DNA from: Eutreptiella sp. 'Long Island Sound 2002'
Lineage: Eukaryota > Euglenozoa > Euglenophyceae > Eutreptiales > Eutreptiaceae
Direction of reading: 5' to 3'
Length of the DNA stretch: 64,000 nucleotides
Assembly (NCBI GenBank): GCA_964036045.1
Contig: OZ038382.1
Location: 100,008,357 to 100,072,356, forward strand
Positions 20,278 through 30,327 of the stretch are shown one piece after another. The notes below the pieces were generated by a model. That model ran no database searches and was not told the origin of the DNA. It saw nothing but the letters and a program-made list of their open reading frames with translations. Within the stretch, counting starts at the first letter, position 1, and each line of letters opens with the position of its first letter. Position numbers and translations under genes: made by a program.

Positions 20278-23231
20278 CGAACCATTGTTCGACCAACATT
20301 TTCACAGTCTGCTCACCTGTGATTTTCTTATTGCAAGGGAACACACGGGTGAAGCGATATAGACCACAGGTGACCACGAGGCAACTATCATAGCCGCCAA
20401 AGCGTGGTAGGCCGTGGATGAAATCCACGTAGAGAAGAGAGTTAGTACAATAGGGTATGGGTAAGCTGGAGATCAGGCCCCTATCCCTGCTGTCGCTCTG
20501 CTTGCTGGCATGACAGCCACAAGCATCCACAATGGTCTGCATACGCGACCTCAGTTCAGTCAGGGTTAGACTAGAGTAGAAACACTCACGGAAGAAGTCC
20601 ACTGAGCGATTAGCGCCAGTGTGACCAGAACTGAGATGGGACCACTGTATGCACCCATCCAGTCGTGCCTCAGACACAACAATTCGGTCCTCGTAGAAGA
20701 GGTACTGATTGTTTTTATACCACTGGTGCCCGTCAATGACACGGGGTTCAAGACCAGTGCTGAGGGTTTGGAGAATTTCTTCATACTCTGACTGATAATC
20801 GGTTAGACTCCAAACCTCCAGGATTCCAGCAGTCCGCATGGACAGGCCAAGCTGCACATCCATACGCTGGAAAGCCTCTTTGGCGAGCGCCTCAGAGCTC
20901 TCACCAATAAGCGCATCGAAGTTGTTGCGCGATATATAGTCAGACAGTTCATTCTTAATCCCGGGGATGTGATGCACTGTCAGCCTGAACTGGCTCAGGT
21001 AAGTCCACCACCGTTTTAGCTTTGCTTTTTCTGGTGGTCGGCCCTTCTGAAAAGACTTCACAGGCTCCTGGTCACACAGCCAGACAATAGGGTTAGATCC
21101 CAGAAGTCGGGATTGTGACGATAGCACCAACATACCGGCCAGGAGTTCCTGGTCCTAGGTGCTGTAATTGGAACGCGCTTGGCTCCATTTCTAATTCCAG
21201 TGTCCCAGTGGCACCAGTCGCCACTCACTGGTAGGATAGTCATGTTTCAACGCACCATCACGGTTCAGTCCAGTAGTACGATAATGGCAGTGGGTTAGTT
21301 CAGCGGGGTTAAGCTCCTGCCATTGGTAGATCGTACAACCCCCCCCTACATCACTGGCATCAGTGATCAGGACTATCTCGCCCTCAGGGCGGGGCACTCC
21401 CAGGCAGTTGGAGGAGGCAATCTTCTTCTTCAACTCCTGGAAACACTGTTCCTCTCCGGAGGTCCACCTCCAGGGAGTAGTTTTCTTGATCAGGTCAGTG
21501 AGGGGTGCAGAGGAGTAAGTAAAATTGTGGATGTGACGCCGATAGAAATTACAGGCGCCCACAAAACTCCTCACATCGTGTAGACCCTTCTTAGGGTCAT
21601 CGCGAATCTGCATGTCCTGTAGGGGCTGCATCTTAGACGCGGCTGGTTTCCACCAGCCATACCCCACGTCGAAACCCAAATACTCCATCTCCTCTTTCAA
21701 AAACTCACATTTTTCGAGTTTGATTCGGAGATGGCTTTCTTGACAGACAATGAAAAATTCACGGAGGAGAAGGACGTGGTCCTCTTTGGTATTAGTACCC
21801 AGACTCACGTCGTCGATGTGAGCCTCCATTCCTGCACCCCGAGAAATCAACTCTTGTACTAGAGGCCTGCGCCTCAGTATGTACAAAATTTTGTTCATAA
21901 GCTCCTGGAAGAGCGCTGGGGCATTAGCCACCCCGAAAGGCATAACCTTCAACTTGAAAACACGACCCTTTAGGGGTTATAAAGGCCAACAGCTCCTGAG
22001 CTGCGGCGGTTGGGTCCACCTGCCAGAAACCAGAGCGTTTGTCCATTTTGGTCTTATACCTGCATTTGGCAATACGCTCCAGGGTGTTTTCCATGTTAGG
22101 AATACTCCCTGAGTGGTTCTGGGTTTTCCTGTAGACCTCACCATAGTCTACAACAAGACGTAGGGCAGTCGACCCTGGTTTAGCAACAAGGAAACAGGGA
22201 CTGCAGTGATGGGGATAGTCCCCGTGTTTATACTCTTCAACGAGGCCAGCATCAATGCATTCTTGGATCTCGCGCTGGATTTTTTCAACCTGTTCCTGTG
22301 GAGCGGGATGGGAACGACGCCTCACTCGCGTCTTTTCAAATTCTGGTTTCAATTTCAGGTCCATCTGGACCAGTTTTTTACAAGAAAGGGGAGGCGGCAG
22401 GGCGCCGAACACCTCTTCAAAGGTTATCAGCAGTTTCTTCAGGCGGGGGTCAAGGTTAAGACTCTCGAGTTTCTGAAGGAAATCCTCTTCAGCATGGAGG
22501 TTGCTTTCTCCATGTTCTTTCTTTTTATGCCGATCAGCAGTTTCGGCAGGCACAGTACCATCGTCCCACTCAGGGGGACATTGCTGCCCATAGTGTAGAG
22601 AATACACTAGAGGTATCTCAGGATCAGGCAGCGTATAGGACTCATCGTCCTCCTCAGACCAGATGGAGTATTTCCAGGTCTGTCTGAGGTATTGCAGCCG
22701 CTCTTGGCGCTCAATACCTTCGGCCTTCAGGTACAACAGCCGCCGGAGTTCTTGAGTGTCATGCTCAGACAATGGCATGTTATTAGCAGCAGGCCGCGCC
22801 AGAGCATCAGCACTCTGGGCCACGGGTTCACCTGTGTGCACAGGCTGCATGTGTAGCACTGGCTTCCCAACAGGGGAAGCGGGTTCAGAGGTTGACTCTA
22901 GATCTACCTCCTCTAGCAACAGCTGGGCTAGGAAAGCACTATGCTTTAGGTCAACACAGCTGGGATCAACAGAGGGAATAGTGCTGGCGATCTCAGACAG
23001 TTGGTCGTCAGCATCCTCTTTTACAGCTACAGGTTCCAGATAGTCATCAGCAGACTCACACCCTGTAAGTGTGGCAGATAGGTGCTCAGGAGATCAATTT
23101 TTGAGATCATAAAGGGTCAGGCCACGATTTTCGGCCATGACCTCTTTTAGTAGTACCTGGTCTAGGTCACACAGGGGTACAGGATTGAGAGATCCATCGA
23201 CGATGGACAGGAAACTGGCCCACTCAGGGGC
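20273..23231 (-). pseudogene. pol: E2 Pol: RT, RNase H and N-terminal integrase
   Basis: Read from 23231 down. A linker region carries an in-frame TGA at 23094-23096. RT follows: LVVDYGEVYRK, then after a one-base frameshift near 21950 KVMPFGVANAPALFQ and the catalytic HIDDVSLG (His instead of the usual Tyr or Phe before Ile-Asp-Asp). RNase H starts LITDASDVGGG and continues through two in-frame TAG codons (about 21191 and 21158) to DQELLAG. The integrase zinc-binding part includes HLSSGHTGANRS. The catalytic core begins YVDFIHGLPRFGG and stops at the E1 insertion after VEQWFDP. The other half of IN is at 8274-9297. All frames except the 21950 shift are the same as that of PR, so E2 pol was one long frame. 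Confidence 0.88.
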
Positions 23232-24056
23232 CTACATAGCTGTGTCTGAGTCCTCAGGCACATAGATGGGGCCGTCGGGGAGTTGCAGTCTTCCCACGGT
23301 CATTCGATCCAGCATACGGCGCCAGTAAGCATGTTCACCAGAGCAACCCCAGTCAGGGGTGCACATAATAACCCTTCCTCCCTCATAAGCGATTTTGGTT
23401 AGAACCTTCGCGAGCAGGGAGAAGGGAGGGTTAGCATACGGTAGGCCCATTGCTTTCCAGAAGAAACGGAAAGCATTGTTCAGTTGTTTCGAGCAATACA
23501 ACTGCATGATGTGCTGTTGTTGGCTCGCAAACAATTCCACCTGGATCTCATCCAGGTTTACCTGTAGGGCCGCCAGTCCATTTTCAAGAACGTGACGGGC
23601 CAGTTGGTAGTTTTCAGTATGATAGTTCGTCTTGGCTGCGTAGCGCAGCCCAGACTCTTTTCGTCCTGACAGCTCCAAAGGAACGGAGAATAGCCCACTG
23701 CCAAAGTCGCAGTGCAAAGAATAGGGACGCTGTAGGGACAGCATTTTTACCTGGGGGTTTCTTCGTAGAAAGTCGGTGCCAATGACGATGTCAAAGGCGT
23801 CAGTGTCCAACACTCTGCAGTGTTGGGTCACGGTTTCGTCGCCCAGACATATAGTCACATCGACCCCCCCCAAGGAATGGATGGTACGCCCATCCCCTAC
23901 TCTTATGGCCACGGTCTTAGTTTTCCTGAAAGTCTTAAGCAGGCGCCGGGCCACTATGGAAAGTGTTGCACCGGTATCAAGCACCGCTCGAAAAACCTGA
24001 TCCCCGATTTTCACGAGGATCCAGAAAACCAAGTCCTCCTCTTCGGAGCCGCCCCC
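23232..24056 (-). pseudogene. pol: E2 Pol: protease and Dam-like domain
   Basis: Starts right after the gag UAG in the same frame. Aspartic protease: AVLDTGATLSIV (DTG triplet at residues 19-21 counted from 24032) and IVIGTDFLRRN. A Dam-like domain follows at 23276-23540: VELFASQQQHI, a spacer, YANPPFSLLAKVLTKI (NPPF at residues 201-204), then VIMCTPDWGC. An in-frame TAG at 23232-23234 ends the open stretch, after which the same frame goes on to RT. The protease would cleave Gag-Pol; the role of the second domain is unknown. Confidence 0.8.
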
Positions 24057-24059
24057 CTA
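24054..24059 (-). promoter_or_regulatory. gag-pol junction: in-frame UAG followed by GGG
   Basis: Gag ends GAG GAA TAG GGG GGC on the minus strand. The protease frame is the same frame with no other stop in between. This is the same arrangement as at 12700 in E1. Confidence 0.5.
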
Positions 24060-26237
24060 TTCCTCATCAGGGAATTTCACATCCACCCCTGCAGCCATGA
24101 GGGACTTGGCCATCCAGGCCAAGCGCCTCTTCTTGGAATTCTTCCCCTCAGGGGTAGCGTTATCCCCTTGGGGGCGTTTCTTAGGGTCACCTGCGGCAGG
24201 AGCGGGTGTAGCAGCAGGAGTGGGTGTAGCAACGGGCGCTGATGAGCGCCTCTGGGGGTTAGGGGGTCCAGTTTTGCCACCCCCCTTGCCACCTCCTTTA
24301 CCACCTTTATCCCCGTTCGGGGGATTTCTGGCGGGCGTCTGGGTCTTCTGGCGCTCCGCCTCCTGACGCTTGAGTTTGTCACTCTCGCGTTTCTTGATGT
24401 GGCATTCGTCCTCGTAGTGACGACGTTTGCCACAGTAACCACAGGTGATGATACACCTGAAATGGTCCTGATTGGTCACAGTTTTCCCATCCTTGGTATG
24501 CTGCTGACGTTTCATCTGCAGCATACAGCCACTGCGGAGATCGCAGTCACAGGCATGACAAGGTCCCGCCTTGTCATTGACAGGTCGGCAGTAGAACAGG
24601 GGGGGGGTGCCTGCATCAGGTTGAACCTCGTTCATGGCACGTAGGCTGCCCCTCCCTTTACCACCTCCCTGGTTGGTGTTAGTGGGATTTTTATGCCCCT
24701 TCCCCTCGCCACTCTCGGGGGTAGGGGTACCAAATCGTCCAAAATGCTTCTTGAGGAATTTCTCCATGTGGGAGTCATTCTCTCTCTCAAGATCGTATCT
24801 CTCATCATCGTACGAGTGGGTCCTGCTCTTCCTCTCAGAGGTGGTGCGGCAATCATCCCACGTACGCTGGGAGATCTTACTCATGAGCCACAGGTGGGGC
24901 TCAGTGGCTCCGTAGGAGCCCACGTTCATCCTCGAAAATAAGTACTCCAAGTGGCACACATACTCAGAAATTCGCGCAGCGGATGGAAACTCAGGGAGCG
25001 TAGGTAGCTCCTCGATCTGTGTGCGTACGCTGAGGTCAGTCTCATAGACTGGGAATGTTTTCTCCAACCTCAGGAGTACCTCTGCCCAGGTAGAACAGGT
25101 TTTCACAATCTGTTTAACCTGTTTTTGCAAACACTTCTTTTTGCATGAGCGTTTTAGCAGTGAACATTTGGTGGCCACATCCACATGGGATTGGCCAGTC
25201 AACAAAAAGAACTCTGCAAATTCTTCTGCCCATTCGAGCAGATTTTTGGGGTCGAACTCCGGCAGTTCCAGCTGGATGTTCGCCTGGGCAATTGGTCTGC
25301 CCGTCTTCCCACCCCCCGGAATTAGGCCTGAAGGCGACACGCCGGCAAGAGGGGCCAGGGCTGACAGGCCTTTTCCCTCAATCTCTGTGACAGGCACGTC
25401 CTGTAGATCAGCCATAGGCACTGTCCTGGCACGGGGGTGAAAGGGGCTGGGGCAGGTAACCTTAGGCAACAGCCTTGAGACCCTTGATCTCTTGAGATCT
25501 TCGGCCAGGGTACTCAGTCCTGGAGAGAGAGAGGGCAACTCTGGCTTGGGTAAGGGTTCTGCAATACCCAGTTTAGCCTTAATGGCCTCCGATAGGGCCG
25601 TCACATCTGGATCTTCTGATCCAGACAGGAGTTTGGCCAACAGCTCGGCCGTATGAACCAGGGCACCGTAGGTTGGCCTTGGATGATGTTGTTCTTCGAC
25701 TCGTGTCGGGCCCACCTCGGGAGCCCTTGGGGTTGGACAACATGGTCTTGGATACTCAGGTCTTAGTCGTCTTCGCAGGGGTGCAGTGGACGGAGGACCA
25801 GAGTGTGCGTAGGACCCTAGGTCTGTACGTGGTCTGGATCCATGTACAGCCAATGGCTCTTCCCCATCTTCCCCACGGATGGATTTGTAGTACTCCGCAT
25901 GTAGGATGTACTCATCCATCTTCTTCTTCAGCTCCTCATACTCCTCAGGTCCTTGAATGGCAGTTGAGGATGAAGCTGGACAATTGGATCTGGATATTGA
26001 GGCAGCTACACGTCTGTGGAGGTGACTGAAGCTGTCTCCACCGTGTGCTGCTAAGGCCTCGGTGGTAAGGCCTTTATTTTCTTCCGCCCTTCTGCGTTCT
26101 GGATCTCCTTGGGACCCAGATGTGCCACTGAGATGATGTGGAGCTCGGTATGGTGGTTCACTCATTGGGTGGGCCATGCTGCCCATTTGCACTTGGACAG
26201 TTCTGATGGGCCAGGTCCTGACGCTTGGCGTGGACAT
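24057..26237 (-). CDS. gag: E2 Gag polyprotein
   Basis: 726 residues, frame intact, ATG at 26237 about 70 nt after the primer-binding site. The N-terminal 300 residues are low-complexity and polar. A capsid-like helical domain runs about residues 320-480 (IQLELPEFDPKNLLEWAEEF onward). Two zinc-binding stretches follow: a Cys-rich segment near residue 550 (PCHACDCDLRSGC) and a canonical CCHC knuckle CGYCGKRRHYEDEC near residue 597. Between and after them are Gly/Lys-rich tracts (GGKGGGKGGGKTG). The combination is typical of a retrotransposon Gag. Unlike E1 and E3, the gag frame does not extend back into the LTR, because a TGA blocks it. Confidence 0.88.
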   Translation of the reverse strand: MSTPSVRTWPIRTVQVQMGSMAHPMSEPPYRAPHHLSGTSGSQGDPERRRAEENKGLTTEALAAHGGDSFSHLHRRVAASISRSNCPASSSTAIQGPEEYEELKKKMDEYILHAEYYKSIRGEDGEEPLAVHGSRPRTDLGSYAHSGPPSTAPLRRRLRPEYPRPCCPTPRAPEVGPTRVEEQHHPRPTYGALVHTAELLAKLLSGSEDPDVTALSEAIKAKLGIAEPLPKPELPSLSPGLSTLAEDLKRSRVSRLLPKVTCPSPFHPRARTVPMADLQDVPVTEIEGKGLSALAPLAGVSPSGLIPGGGKTGRPIAQANIQLELPEFDPKNLLEWAEEFAEFFLLTGQSHVDVATKCSLLKRSCKKKCLQKQVKQIVKTCSTWAEVLLRLEKTFPVYETDLSVRTQIEELPTLPEFPSAARISEYVCHLEYLFSRMNVGSYGATEPHLWLMSKISQRTWDDCRTTSERKSRTHSYDDERYDLERENDSHMEKFLKKHFGRFGTPTPESGEGKGHKNPTNTNQGGGKGRGSLRAMNEVQPDAGTPPLFYCRPVNDKAGPCHACDCDLRSGCMLQMKRQQHTKDGKTVTNQDHFRCIITCGYCGKRRHYEDECHIKKRESDKLKRQEAERQKTQTPARNPPNGDKGGKGGGKGGGKTGPPNPQRRSSAPVATPTPAATPAPAAGDPKKRPQGDNATPEGKNSKKRRLAWMAKSLMAAGVDVKFPDEE

Positions 26238-26308
26238 GATGAACTTGTTGTTGAGCTTTTGTGCTGGACTTCTTCTGAGGGTCGGTTCAAAAGGTCACAA
26301 GGGACTGT

Positions 26309-26319
26309 CTCTGCTACCA
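26309..26319 (-). promoter_or_regulatory. E2 primer-binding site
   Basis: Minus-strand TGGTAGCAGAG directly after the 5' LTR end; identical over 11 bases to the E1 and E3 sites. Confidence 0.8.
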
Positions 26320-26848
26320 GAAAGATGTCCTTGAATTATGCCCTAGATATTTTAATGTATTCCTGCAGGTTTTGTAGTTGAATACCCCAACAAAAGCAGC
26401 AAGTAGAGCAAGGACAGGATGTGGATCGAATCAATGATTGGTTTTGGAATCCAGTGTAACACAGAAGGGCTGCAGATAGACAAAGCAGGTTTATACACAT
26501 AGATTCAATCACAAATGCATAATACAAAAGATTTTATATGAAAATTGGTCTGCTTCTTGCCTCAGAGGTTGCATTAGGCACTTCATGTGCACTCTTTTGG
26601 GTGAAATGGTGCTGGTTAGGACTGAGGGGCATAGATGTCAGGACCACACAGAAAATGACTTGGCCAAGCAACTGAATTCAGAAACAGTTACAAAGTAGGA
26701 CCAAAATAAGTGGTAGAAACAATTGAGTATAGGGGTCTTGGGGTGGGAGACAACTAGGCTTAACCTCCAAGGCCTAAAGCATGTAATGCCTGTTTTATTT
26801 CGGTATATCCTCCATGAAGGAAGGTACCTCCGCTCAGTTGAGTGGTAC
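26320..26848 (-). repeat. E2 5' LTR, truncated
   Basis: Matches 5053-5580 with about 11 differences. At 26846-26848 it breaks off into the E3 LTR, whereas the intact copy continues GGTAGGGGTGAAC. The three bases GTA are shared by both partners at the break. Confidence 0.85.
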
Positions 26849-27663
26849 ACTCGAAAGTCGCAATAAAATATTCGGTTGCACGGTCCAAGAGTTCTATATC
26901 ACTTTATACCCTCTTGACCATTATCCCTTACTATACCAGGCATGTGTACACACTCAAGGCGTCCGATGCCTCCTAAATTAAGTTGAGACCAAGGCGTTTG
27001 CAACGCAACTTTCCCTATTCACTTTCCTCGCACTCGCTCGTAGATATGGCCCTTCAAAGTGGTCCCACGACTCACTTTTGTTTCCCTTGTATCTCCAAGT
27101 AAATGGGTGGCAGGTAGAAGGGAAACCTGATTCGGGCATAGGGAAAAGAGTATGACCACTCGAAGAAGACCAAACCAAGTGCGGCGATGTTGAAGTCGAA
27201 AATCCGATTTCGACATCGCGAAAAATTCGGGATAAAACTTCGAGTGCATGTTTAGAAAATTGCGGAAGCAACCAACCCTTTGCTGATGAAATCTGACCCT
27301 TCATCGGGGTTTCCGCCAAAATATCTGGAAATAACAGTTAACCAATCGGTTAACGCAAAATCGCGAGCCAACTGACAGTCGCCGATACATTGACCATCAG
27401 AACGAAAGGCTGAAAAATTACGGAAACATTATGATAATAAAACCCTGTTGATTCCTGATATTCCGATATATAAATCTCCGCTGGCGGCGCCTCGGTACTG
27501 AATATGGCCGCTCATAGCCAGAATGGCCAAACCTGTCACACTATCACATCGGGTTAGGTCAGGTGGATGGGAGAGTATGATATCAGCCAATGGCGGCTTG
27601 CCGGCACATAGATACACACCCCAAGTGACCCCAGGATGGCCACGGGGGTCCGAACCGGCTTCA
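26846..27663 (-). repeat. E3 3' LTR, truncated at its outer end
   Basis: 26846-27558 matches 37581-38294 at about 96%. The extra 105 bp to 27663 are inferred to be LTR because a purine tract followed by TGAAGCC marks an LTR start there on the minus strand. The outer ~1.5 kb found in the 5' copy is absent. Confidence 0.65.
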
Positions 27664-27674
27664 CCCCCCTTCTC
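27664..27674 (-). promoter_or_regulatory. E3 polypurine tract
   Basis: Minus-strand GAGAAGGGGGG directly before the inferred TG start of the 3' LTR. Confidence 0.6.
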
Positions 27675-28006
27675 AGAGCGTTGTTACCGCTCGGAAGTCA
27701 TTGAGGAGAGGACGGGAGTACCCCAATGGGCTCCAACCCCCCCCCCCATGTCCAAAGGACACATGGAGGCCCCACACACGTCGTAGGCGTCCCCCATGCC
27801 CCAAGAGAGGGGTGAGGACACTGATTATTGGTGCCCTACGCCATATCCGGTCTCCTCTTGATCTACAACATGGACCAAGGGGATCAAAGATAGAAAAACG
27901 TCGTCGGTCGACCTGAGTAAGTATACCACAATGAAATATATATGTGGAGATCGAGTGAAGGGGGTATATGGCCGATCAAGGCCGAAAAATCCCCGGATGA
28001 ACGCCC
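27675..28006 (-). other. E3 3' untranslated stretch
   Basis: About 330 bp between the pol stop and the polypurine tract. It includes a plus-strand C-run near 27730. No gene is visible. Confidence 0.5.
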
Positions 28007-30305
28007 TCACCCGTCTCCCCAATCACAGAAACAAACAAAATGCCAAGGGGGATCCATTATGGTGCTACAGCAGCTACCAAGTGGACCAACACGTCCTTGA
28101 CATCCAATGAAAATGTCCTTTTTCTTCAGGTAGTCGATCCAGACCGTGGTGTACCTCGGCACAAAACTGCTCGGAGGCTCCCACGAATCCCTGGATGCGG
28201 TGAAACCTCTCCAACGGACTTTATAAAGCCTACCCCCAGGCGTCCCCGGGTCCGGCTTGTCCGCCAGGATCTTCTCGGCGGTGAAGTCGTCGTCCTCACC
28301 CTCGTCGTCCGAGTCCACATCGCCGGCCGTGAACTCGAAGGTGACGGGACGTCCGCTGCGGTCTGGTGCTCTGGGACGAAGCTGGGTGTGGTCGCTGTCC
28401 AGGATCGTGTTATCCCCCACACGAACCGCATACACATCCTCTCCGACCTTCCGCACGATCACCCCCGGCACATACCAAGATGCCTGCCAATGCCTGGACA
28501 GGACATCCTTGTGGTGCCGCTCCACCCACACGGTGTCTTGGAGAGCATACTTCTGGACCTTCCCTTGCTTGAAGTACTTGGCCCTCTTGTCATGCTCGTC
28601 CTGAAGTGCCTTGCACACCTTGGCCACCGTGTCGTCCGCCTCAGCCATCATGGCATTCGCATCCCGGGCCACTTTGCCATGGTTCATCCACGGGAGAGTG
28701 CGTGACACTCGATCCCGTAGGAACAGGATGCGATGGGGCGACAGTCCAGTGGGTCCCGGAAGGTCGTGATACGCTTGGAGCACTCTCCACAGCGAGTTAT
28801 ACCAGTTCCGGCCCGGTTGGTCAATGTGCAGCTGGCGGAACTTCTCGAACATCTGCCGCCCGGCCACCTCAGCACGGCCATTCGACCGGCTGTGGTACGC
28901 CACGGTCTTGGCGTGCCAAATCCCCATATGCTTGCACATCGTCTTGAACCACGTCCCCACGAATTGACTGCCCCGATCGCTGCAGATGACAGCTGGGACA
29001 TCGAAAATCGTCAGCCAATGCCTGATCATGGCATTAGCGACGGTCTTGGCCTGCAAAGCCACTCCATGCTTGTCCTTCTTGTCCTTCTTCTTGGACTTCT
29101 TGCGAGGGACCGCCACGATATACCCACTGTGCCTATCCACCGCCAGGATGACACAGTCGTAGGTCTCTCCTTCATCGGTGACCTCAGGCATGGCGAATAC
29201 ATCCATGGCCACGGACCGCATAGGGGCCTCCGGTATAGCCGTATACACCGGGTTGCCCGCTGTGGAGTGGTTGGGGCTCTTCGTGGCCCGACACACGGCA
29301 CAGTCGCTGCAGTACCTATCCAGGAGGGCGTAGTACCCCAGAGGGAACTTGAAACGCCACTCCAGGTCCTGCTGCATCTTGTCTCGGCCAGGGTGCATGA
29401 GCTGGGCGTTGTGCCAATGGTCGATGAGCTCCTCCACTCGGTTTTCCGGCACCAGCAGCTTGTCCTTGAGGAACAACTTGTCGCCATCCTCGGTCAAGCC
29501 CTCGGGCCATTTGTCGTCCGACGGGGCGCTCACGGCATTCCAGTACTTGCTCCAGTGCTCGGATGTGGCATAGTCATCCGACCAGTCATCTGTGAGCACC
29601 GACCTGACTAGCTCTACAGGGGCCACCATCCATTGCTCGAGGGTTTCCTCTCGAATGGCTTGGACGCGGGCACCCCGGAACTTGGCCAGGTCCGTACGGT
29701 TTGCCCTCACCACAAAGCACTTGACCCACTCTTGCTCCATGGCCTTCTCCATCTCGATGATGCGCTTGGCCTCCTCGGTCTCCTCGGCGTCGCCATGGCT
29801 GGATATGTCCATCCACGCCTTGCCCGCGGGGTAGGCCCAGCGACTGAGGCAATCTGCCACAGTGTTGTCCTTCTCCGGGACGTACACAACGCTGAGGTCG
29901 AACTTGGCGAACGTCTCGTGCCATCGGGCCCTCCTAGCCGCTGGTCCTGAGGGGGTGTCGACATGCTCCTTGTGCCAGCTCTGTAGGGACTGGTGGTCCG
30001 TGCAAACCACCACCGGCTGCAGTATGATGTGGCCAGACCACTTCCTGAGCGCACATACAATGGCGTATGTCTCCTTCTCCCTCGCAGTCCATGTTTCGCG
30101 TTGGCCCTCGGCCAGGATCCTGCTCCAAAACGCCACGGGAACATGAGTCCCGTCGTCCCGGACTTGCTCGAGGACTGCCCCCACGGCATAGTCCGAGGCG
30201 TCTGTCCGTAGCACGAATCCCTTGTCCGGGTCCACCGGGAACAGCCCCAACTGCCCCAGGAGTCGCTCCTTCAGGCGGTTGAACGCATCCTCAGCCTCAG
30301 GGTCC
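28007..30305 (-). pseudogene. pol: E3 Pol: RNase H, integrase, chromodomain
   Basis: A single open frame of about 747 residues. RNase H: RTDASDYAVGAVLEQV ... CTDHQSLQSW ... VADCLSRWAYPAG. The integrase zinc finger is HWHNAQLMH ... CSDCAVC. The core has D (AMDVFAMPEV), D (ICSDRGSQF) and E (NGRAEVAGRQ). The C-terminal chromodomain runs from FTAEKILADKPD to GFTASRDSWEPPSS. The frame joins RT upstream only across a one-base deletion near 30305 and a TAG at about 30328. Its motifs are closest to those of E1 in this window. Confidence 0.9.
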
Positions 30306-30327
30306 AGACAAGCTTCTTCTTGCTCCC

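Larger units (their letters stand above)
5052..26848 (-). mobile_element. E2: Ty3/gypsy chromovirus-like LTR retrotransposon, interrupted by E1
   Basis: Minus-strand element read from high to low coordinates: truncated 5' LTR (26848-26320), primer-binding site (26319-26309), gag (26237-24057), PR plus Dam-like domain (24056-23232), RT/RNase H/start of IN (23231-20273), then the E1 insertion. The rest of IN and the chromodomain follow (9297-8274), then a purine tract and the 3' LTR (8082-5052). The LTR segments that can be compared (5052-5580 and 26320-26848) differ at about 11 of 530 sites by eye. One frameshift and several in-frame stops make it non-functional as it stands. The high-coordinate end is missing and abuts E3. 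Confidence 0.85.

Noticed and set aside
28040-29611. Plus frames of 221 and 292 residues
   Set aside because: Antisense shadows of the E3 RNase H/integrase frame.
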